From Rhodocyclaceae bacterium (GTDB lineage Bacteria; Pseudomonadota; Gammaproteobacteria; Burkholderiales; Rhodocyclaceae), in NCBI GenBank assembly GCA_019455325.1, contig JACFMQ010000003.1:1-64000 (forward strand): a stretch of DNA of 64,000 nucleotides, written 5' to 3'. Positions 59,237-64,000 of this stretch are shown one piece after another (position 1 is the first letter of the stretch; the number at the start of each line of letters is the position of its first letter). The notes below the pieces were generated by a model. That model saw nothing but the letters and a program-made list of their open reading frames with translations, ran no database searches and had not been told where the DNA came from. Position numbers and translations under genes: made by a program.

Positions 59237-60208
59237 TCAGAACAGTTCGAGCTCGCCCGACGCGACCATCTCGTCCGCGTCGTGTGCGATCTCGCGGAAT
59301 GCCTCCGGCGACCAGCCGAGGTTGAAGACGAAGCGCTGGTAGAGGCGGAAGCCGCTCCCGTCCGCGTCGTCGCCGAGCCGGTAGAGGAAGCACAGTTGCG
59401 GGTTCTCGCAGCCGAAGGAGATGTAGCGCTGCCGGTGGTTGACCACCAGCGGCACCTGGATGCGCGCGTCCGGCGCGCCGTCGCCGACGTAGCGGTTCTT
59501 GAAGGCGCCCCAGATCAGGTTGGTGATCTCGCCGAGCAGGCTGTTCACCGCGCGAAAGCCCGGCGCGCTCCCGTCCGCCGGCGCGCCGAGCAGGTCGAGC
59601 AGCGGCCGCTCCTCGGTCTGCAGCATCATGTAGCCGCGGCACCAGCCGCTTTCGAGCGGGATCAGGCTGAACACCTCGCCGAAGATGACCCGGTCGCGGA
59701 CCAGGTAGGGCGTCTCCCAGCGCACCGTCAGGTTCGGGAACTGACCGGCGAGCACGTTCTCGGATATCTCCGAGATGCCGCGCACCAGCGCGTTCGGATA
59801 GACCTCGCTGAAGATGTACTCGTCGATGGCCCGCCGCAGCGCCGCCGTATCGTGCGCCGTGTAGGCGGCGCAGACCACGCGCCGCAGGCGCTCGTTCACG
59901 CCGTCGAGGTCGGCCGCCGTCTCGCGGCGCAGGATGATCGGCAGCTCCGGGCGCACGGTGTGGATGCGCAGCGCGATCTCGGCGTTCTCCTCGGCGTCGG
60001 CGCCGTAGCGCTCGGCGTAGAGGATGGCGCCGAGGTCGATGTTCGAGCGCAGCACCGACATCAGCCGGTTCTTGCGCACCTTCAGCGCGACCAGGCCGTT
60101 CTCGTCGCAGAAGCGCTTGATCGTTTCCTGGTGTTCGCCGCCGTCGTCGAGCACCAGCACCTTGCTGACCAGGCGGTCGCGCAGCGCCCGCTCTCCCGGT
60201 GAATTCAT
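59237..60208 (-). CDS. Pseudo-receiver plus CheX-like phosphatase protein
   Basis: This 323-residue protein has an N-terminal receiver-like domain (about 15-130; VLVLDDGGEHQETI) and a C-terminal CheX/CheC-like domain. In the receiver part the strand that should carry the phospho-Asp reads GAILYAERYG, so it is probably not phosphorylated. In the CheX part the catalytic E-x-x-N motif is kept (LLGEITNLIWGAFKN). I chose the ATG giving MNSPGERAL. It likely dephosphorylates the CheY-like protein next door. Confidence 0.8.
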   Translation of the reverse strand: MNSPGERALRDRLVSKVLVLDDGGEHQETIKRFCDENGLVALKVRKNRLMSVLRSNIDLGAILYAERYGADAEENAEIALRIHTVRPELPIILRRETAADLDGVNERLRRVVCAAYTAHDTAALRRAIDEYIFSEVYPNALVRGISEISENVLAGQFPNLTVRWETPYLVRDRVIFGEVFSLIPLESGWCRGYMMLQTEERPLLDLLGAPADGSAPGFRAVNSLLGEITNLIWGAFKNRYVGDGAPDARIQVPLVVNHRQRYISFGCENPQLCFLYRLGDDADGSGFRLYQRFVFNLGWSPEAFREIAHDADEMVASGELELF

Positions 60209-60225
60209 CGTTTTCTCCCGCCGTT

Positions 60226-60753
60226 TCAGAAAAATTCCAGCGCGCCGGTTTCCTCGGCGGCTGCGTCCTCGGCGCAGAAATCGATGTCGCCGTAGGCGCT
60301 CAGGCACAGCGTCGCGTGCAGCGTCAGCCGCTCGCCGATGCGGATGCGGTGCTGCGCCAGGTGCGCCGGCGACAGTTCGTGCAGGTAGTCGGCGCAGGCC
60401 CGTTCGAGGAGGTAGGGCGTGGACATCCCGGTATGCACGAAATGCCGGCCCAGCTCGCGGTTCATCGCGCCGCAGCAGAGGTTGCCGACCTCGCCGAAGG
60501 CTTCGGCGAAGGCGCGTTCGTCGTCGGCGAAGTAGCGGGCAAGCTCGCCGTCGGCGTCGACATGGAAGACGGTGAGCAGGCGGAAGCGGAAGGAGGCGAT
60601 GGTCAGCACCAGCAGGTGGCGCTCGGGCGGCGCGGCGACCGCGCCCGGCAGGCGCTCGACGGCGACCGCGTCGGCCGGGTCCGCGGCCAGCGTCGCGCGC
60701 GCGGCGCGGGCGAAGATGAGGTCGAGGGCCTGTTTCGCGTTCTCGGAAACCAC
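60226..60753 (-). CDS. CheX-like chemotaxis phosphatase
   Basis: This 175-residue single-domain protein has the CheC/CheX E-x-x-N motif in FGEVGNLCCGAMNRELG and a beta-rich remainder. The start is a GTG, eight bases after the MCP-like gene ends. It is the second CheX-type protein in the set, clearly diverged from the other. It could form heterodimers with it or act on a different receiver. Confidence 0.75.
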   Translation of the reverse strand: MVSENAKQALDLIFARAARATLAADPADAVAVERLPGAVAAPPERHLLVLTIASFRFRLLTVFHVDADGELARYFADDERAFAEAFGEVGNLCCGAMNRELGRHFVHTGMSTPYLLERACADYLHELSPAHLAQHRIRIGERLTLHATLCLSAYGDIDFCAEDAAAEETGALEFF

Positions 60754-60761
60754 GTCGCCCC

Positions 60762-61535
60762 CTAGTCCGCCAGACGGTCGCGCAGTTGCGCGACCGCTGC
60801 CTCGACGCCGCTCACCGCGGCGACGATCATTTTGCCGTCGGCCTGGATCTCCTGGAAGGTCGCGGTCGTCGTCAGGTCGTTGCGGTGCAGGCTGCGGCCG
60901 TACTCGATCGACAGGGTCTCGGAGCGCTCGGCCAGCTTCCTGACCTCGTCGGCGACCACGGCGAAGCCGCGACCGGCCTCGCCGGCGCGCGCCGCCTCGA
61001 TCGCCGCGTTCAGCGCGACGATGACCACGTGCTTGACGATGGCGGCGAACTCGTCGTTCTGCCGGTGCATCTCCTGGTTCTGCACGAGCAGCGAGGCCAT
61101 CTCCTCGTGCCAGTGCTCGAAGGTGACGGAAACCTGGCGCAGCGAAGCCACGTCCGTCGCCAGCCGCTCGACCTGCGCCAGCAGCTCGCCGCGGCCGCTT
61201 TCGGCGGCGCGGCAGGCGGCGGCGAGCGCGGCGTTCTCGGCCGTCTGCCGCGCGTTCTCGTCGGCGAGCGCCGCCAGTTGCGGTTGCAGCGCGTCCCGTT
61301 CGTCCCGCCGCGCCGCCAGCTCGGCAACGGCCGCCGCGCGCTCGACCTCGACCTCGGCCAGCGACGCGGCGAGCGCGGCCGCGCGCTGCTCGGCCTCGGC
61401 CAGCGCGGCGCCGTGCCGCGCCTCGTGCCGCGCCAGCTCGCCGCGGCGCAAGGCCCGCGCGCGCAGGCTGGCGACGACCCAGCCGCCGAGCGCGGCGACG
61501 GCGCCGGAGAGAAAGAGATAGATCGAAACCGCCAT
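60762..61535 (-). CDS. Short MCP-like signalling protein
   Basis: This 257-residue protein has one N-terminal membrane helix ([20 protein letters not shown]), a long coiled coil (about 30-150) and a shortened MCP hairpin with [20 protein letters not shown]. The [14 protein letters not shown] region follows, but there are no HAMP domain or methylation helices. Such proteins may act as an internal coupling hub. Its ATG is one base after the stop of the kinase gene. Confidence 0.82.
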   Translation of the reverse strand: MAVSIYLFLSGAVAALGGWVVASLRARALRRGELARHEARHGAALAEAEQRAAALAASLAEVEVERAAAVAELAARRDERDALQPQLAALADENARQTAENAALAAACRAAESGRGELLAQVERLATDVASLRQVSVTFEHWHEEMASLLVQNQEMHRQNDEFAAIVKHVVIVALNAAIEAARAGEAGRGFAVVADEVRKLAERSETLSIEYGRSLHRNDLTTTATFQEIQADGKMIVAAVSGVEAAVAQLRDRLAD

Positions 61536-61536
61536 C

Positions 61537-64000
61537 TCAGGTCGCCGCCGCCAGCTTGCCGGGCAGCGCCAGCACGCGCTCGAACAGGCCGGCAGCCGGC
61601 CCGTCGTCGTCCGCCGCCGGCGGCGCCGCGTGCCGGGCGTGCGCGACGGCCGGCGCAGCGTCGACGGCGAACTTGCCGGGCAGCGTGATCACCGTCTCGA
61701 AAGCGCGGAAGTCGGCGCCCTCGCGCGCGTCGGTGAACGCCAGGTCGAGGCTGCCGCCCTCGCGGCGGATGAAGTCGAGCACCGCGTCCATGCCGACGCC
61801 GCGGCCGGAGACCTCGGTCACTGCGCTCGCCGTCGAGAAGCCGGCGGCGAAGACCAGGCGCGCCGCCGCCTCGTCCGGGACGTCCTGCCCGGCTTCGAGC
61901 AGCCCCTTCTCCCGCGCCTTGCGGCGGATGTGCGCCAGCGCCAGGCCGCGGCCGTCGTCGCCGAGGCGCATGCACAGGCGCTCACCGATCCGCGCCAGCG
62001 TCAGGCGGATGGTGCCGGCCGGCGCCTTGCCGACGGCGACGCGCTCGGCCGTCGGCTCGATGCCGTGGTCGAGCGCGTTGCGATAGAGGTGCATGAAGAC
62101 GTTGCGCATCAGGTCGCCGGCCTGGTTACGCAGGCGGATGCCGGCGTCCTCGACCACCAGTTGCGGCGGCGCCTTGCCCAGCTCCTCGGCGAGCGAGGGC
62201 AGCGACGCGAAGACGCCGTCGAGGATGCCGCGGACGCTCTCGGTGCCGATCAGGCGCAGGTCGCAGCGGGTCTGTTCGAGCAGCGCCGCCAGCGTCTCCG
62301 GGCGCGCCGCGTGCGCGTCGATCGCTTCCAGCGCAGCGGCGATGCGGTCGATCTCCGGGCGCTCGACCATCAGGTATTTCTCGGCGCTGCCGCGGCGGCC
62401 GGGCCCCTTGCGGCCGAGCTTGTGGTCGTTGAGCGATTCGTACTCATCGACGCAGGCGAGCACCGCGCGCAACTGCGCGAGCAGCGCCGCCTTGTCGAAC
62501 GGCGTCTCCGGGCGGCGGCGGAATTCATCGTACGCCTGCTCGGCCTCGTGCACCAGGTTGGTCAGGTGCAGCAGGCCGTAGGTGCGCGCGTTGCCCTTGA
62601 TCGTGTGCATGTTGCGGAAGAGCTGGTCCACCAGCGCCGGCGACATGGCCCCGGCGGCGTCGAGCAGCGATTCGTTGGCGGCGATGAAGCCGTGCGCCGC
62701 GTCGATGAAGGCGTGGAACTTCTCCTGGCCGACCTGCAGGATCTGCCCGATCATCGCCAGCTCGCGCTTCTGGTGCTCGGCCTCGGCCTGCAGCCGGCGC
62801 AGCGCGGTAACGTCGCGCACGCAGACCATGATCTTCTCGACCGTGTCTTTCTCGTCGCAGATCGGCGACCAGGCAAGCTCCAGCGTCTTCTGCCGGCCGC
62901 CGGGCATGGTCACCGCCGTCTCGCCGGCCAGCAGGTGCGCATTGAAGTCGAAGTTCATGCGGTCCTCGCCGAGGCAGGCGGCGATGGTCGCGTCGATCTG
63001 CGCCCGCGCGTCGGCGCCGAGGTCGCTGCCGGCGAAGAGGAGGTCGAGCGCGCCGCGGCCGGCGATCTCGCGGGTCTCGTAGATCGATTCCAGGTAGGCC
63101 GAATACTCCGGATGGACGCGCCCGTCGTCGACCACGGTGAGGATGCCCTGCGTCAGGTTCTGCAGCATGCCGTGGATGTCGTTGGTCTTCTCGCGCAGCT
63201 CCGCGGTGCGCTGCGCCAGGCTTTCCGCCATCTGGTTGAACTGCGTGCCGACGGCGCCCAGCTCGTCGCGCGAGGAGACGACGACGCGCGCGCTGAGGTC
63301 GCCGGCGGCCATCGTCGTCACCGCCTCGGAGAGGCCGTTCAGGCCGCGCATGATCGAGATGTAGGCGGCGACGAAGCAGGCGAGGACGACCGCCAGGCCG
63401 AGCGCGATGGCGGCGGCGACGAGGGCGCGCTGCCATTCGAGCGCGCCCAGGCGGGCGGCGAGAAGCACGTCGGCGTTCTCGACGAGCACGCCGGCGATGG
63501 CCAGCGACTCGTCGAAGGCCCGCCCGGTCAGGTCGATGAAGGCGGCGGGCGTCATGTCGAAGTCGGTGGTGTCGAGCATCTTCACCGTGATCGCCTCCTG
63601 CACCGCCAGGTAGGCGGCGTTCAGGCGGCTGCCGGCCTCGTCGAGCGCGGGCGCCAGTTGCGGATGGTCGCGCGTCACCTTCTGCAGGTTGTCCATGCTC
63701 CACTGCACGAGCGCGTCGAAGTTGCCGCGCTGCAGCGTCAGGTCGGTGCGGCGGCTGCCGCGCACGCTCTTCTTGACGAGGACGACGCTGCCGAGCTGGG
63801 CGGCGCGGCCGTTGGTGTCGACCAGGCCGGGCAGGTGGCTGGTCATGATGTCGAGCAGGCGGCTGCTGGCGGCGTCGCCGTCGATCAGCAGGCCGGTGTC
63901 CTCGTTCAGCTTTTCCAGCGCGCCGCGCAGCGCGTCGACGGTCTGCGCCAGCGCCTCGGCGTCGCCCTCGGCGATGCGCCGCCGCAGCTCGGCGCCGTCG
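61537..64000 (-). CDS. CheA-like membrane histidine kinase with Hpt domain (5' end outside window)
   Basis: At least 820 residues are visible. They comprise a periplasmic helical sensor part, one membrane helix ([22 protein letters not shown]), HAMP, a PAS-like region, an Hpt domain with [15 protein letters not shown], and a CheA-type ATPase ([40 protein letters not shown]). No CheW domain follows the ATPase, so it differs from true CheA. The frame is open to the window edge, so the start is missing. It heads the minus-strand signalling set. Confidence 0.88.
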   Translation of the reverse strand, partial: DGAELRRRIAEGDAEALAQTVDALRGALEKLNEDTGLLIDGDAASSRLLDIMTSHLPGLVDTNGRAAQLGSVVLVKKSVRGSRRTDLTLQRGNFDALVQWSMDNLQKVTRDHPQLAPALDEAGSRLNAAYLAVQEAITVKMLDTTDFDMTPAAFIDLTGRAFDESLAIAGVLVENADVLLAARLGALEWQRALVAAAIALGLAVVLACFVAAYISIMRGLNGLSEAVTTMAAGDLSARVVVSSRDELGAVGTQFNQMAESLAQRTAELREKTNDIHGMLQNLTQGILTVVDDGRVHPEYSAYLESIYETREIAGRGALDLLFAGSDLGADARAQIDATIAACLGEDRMNFDFNAHLLAGETAVTMPGGRQKTLELAWSPICDEKDTVEKIMVCVRDVTALRRLQAEAEHQKRELAMIGQILQVGQEKFHAFIDAAHGFIAANESLLDAAGAMSPALVDQLFRNMHTIKGNARTYGLLHLTNLVHEAEQAYDEFRRRPETPFDKAALLAQLRAVLACVDEYESLNDHKLGRKGPGRRGSAEKYLMVERPEIDRIAAALEAIDAHAARPETLAALLEQTRCDLRLIGTESVRGILDGVFASLPSLAEELGKAPPQLVVEDAGIRLRNQAGDLMRNVFMHLYRNALDHGIEPTAERVAVGKAPAGTIRLTLARIGERLCMRLGDDGRGLALAHIRRKAREKGLLEAGQDVPDEAAARLVFAAGFSTASAVTEVSGRGVGMDAVLDFIRREGGSLDLAFTDAREGADFRAFETVITLPGKFAVDAAPAVAHARHAAPPAADDDGPAAGLFERVLALPGKLAAAT

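Overview
The window is chromosomal DNA of a GC-rich (roughly 65-70 percent) Gram-negative bacterium. The gene content fits a betaproteobacterium, most likely of the Rhodocyclales: a homodimeric AceE pyruvate dehydrogenase with a lipoyl-bearing Lpd, a CzcI/Czc metal-efflux cluster, IorAB aryl-pyruvate ferredoxin oxidoreductase, a ColR/WarA/WarB/ColS operon and many chemotaxis proteins. The genus cannot be fixed from the sequence alone. Nearly all of the window is ordinary coding sequence. The only clearly foreign, AT-richer stretch is about 49.2-52.7 kb.

Layout. 0-6.5 kb: HU, a branched-chain amino-acid ABC transporter (LivK, LivH, a fused LivM-LivG, LivF) and a LysR regulator. 6.5-9.1 kb: DODA-type dioxygenase, cytochrome b561 and two YceI proteins in one operon. 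9.1-12.2 kb: a CpxRA-like two-component system divergent from a tandem-repeat EF-hand protein, with CpxR-like boxes between them. 12.4-15.6 kb: small genes (DUF3820, an RNase D-like exonuclease, a HicA-like protein) and an LTA-synthase-like sulfatase. 15.8-19.3 kb: ColR, a WarA-like methyltransferase and a WarB-like kinase in one open frame with ColS. 19.4-24 kb: PaaI thioesterase, an Aer-like chemoreceptor, a UbiH-type hydroxylase and DsbC. 24-31 kb: a minus-strand Czc-type heavy-metal efflux cluster headed by czcI. 31.3-35.5 kb: response regulator, LysM/FecR protein and CHASE2 kinase. 35.6 kb: tRNA-Ala(CGC). 35.8-42.5 kb: phhB, then a minus-strand cluster iorA-iorB-folD-purE-purK-tsaC. 42.9-49 kb: aceE-aceF-lpdA. 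49.3-52.7 kb: three integron gene cassettes with three attC sites and no integrase in view (a CALIN-type array), bordered by an IS630-type transposase scrap and a ParDE toxin-antitoxin pair. 53.5-57 kb: exported methyltransferase, APC permease and M48 protease. 57.2-64 kb: a chemosensory-like module (MCP, CheY, two CheX-like phosphatases, a small MCP-like protein and a CheA-like kinase running off the end).

Most noteworthy: (1) a roughly 110-bp intercistronic repeat present twice, upstream of tsaC and of iorB, which can fold so that the Shine-Dalgarno is paired in a stem whose outer base pairs differ compensatorily between copies; (2) a GAGGAG/CTCCTC repeat that is translated inside AceF linkers and at the PurK N-terminus; (3) the integrase-less cassette array, with cassette boundaries resolved to the base; (4) the open WarB-ColS frame and an 11-bp-phased triple operator upstream of colR; (5) CpxR-type boxes upstream of the EF-hand protein; (6) the CheX-rich, CheW-less signalling module at the right end.
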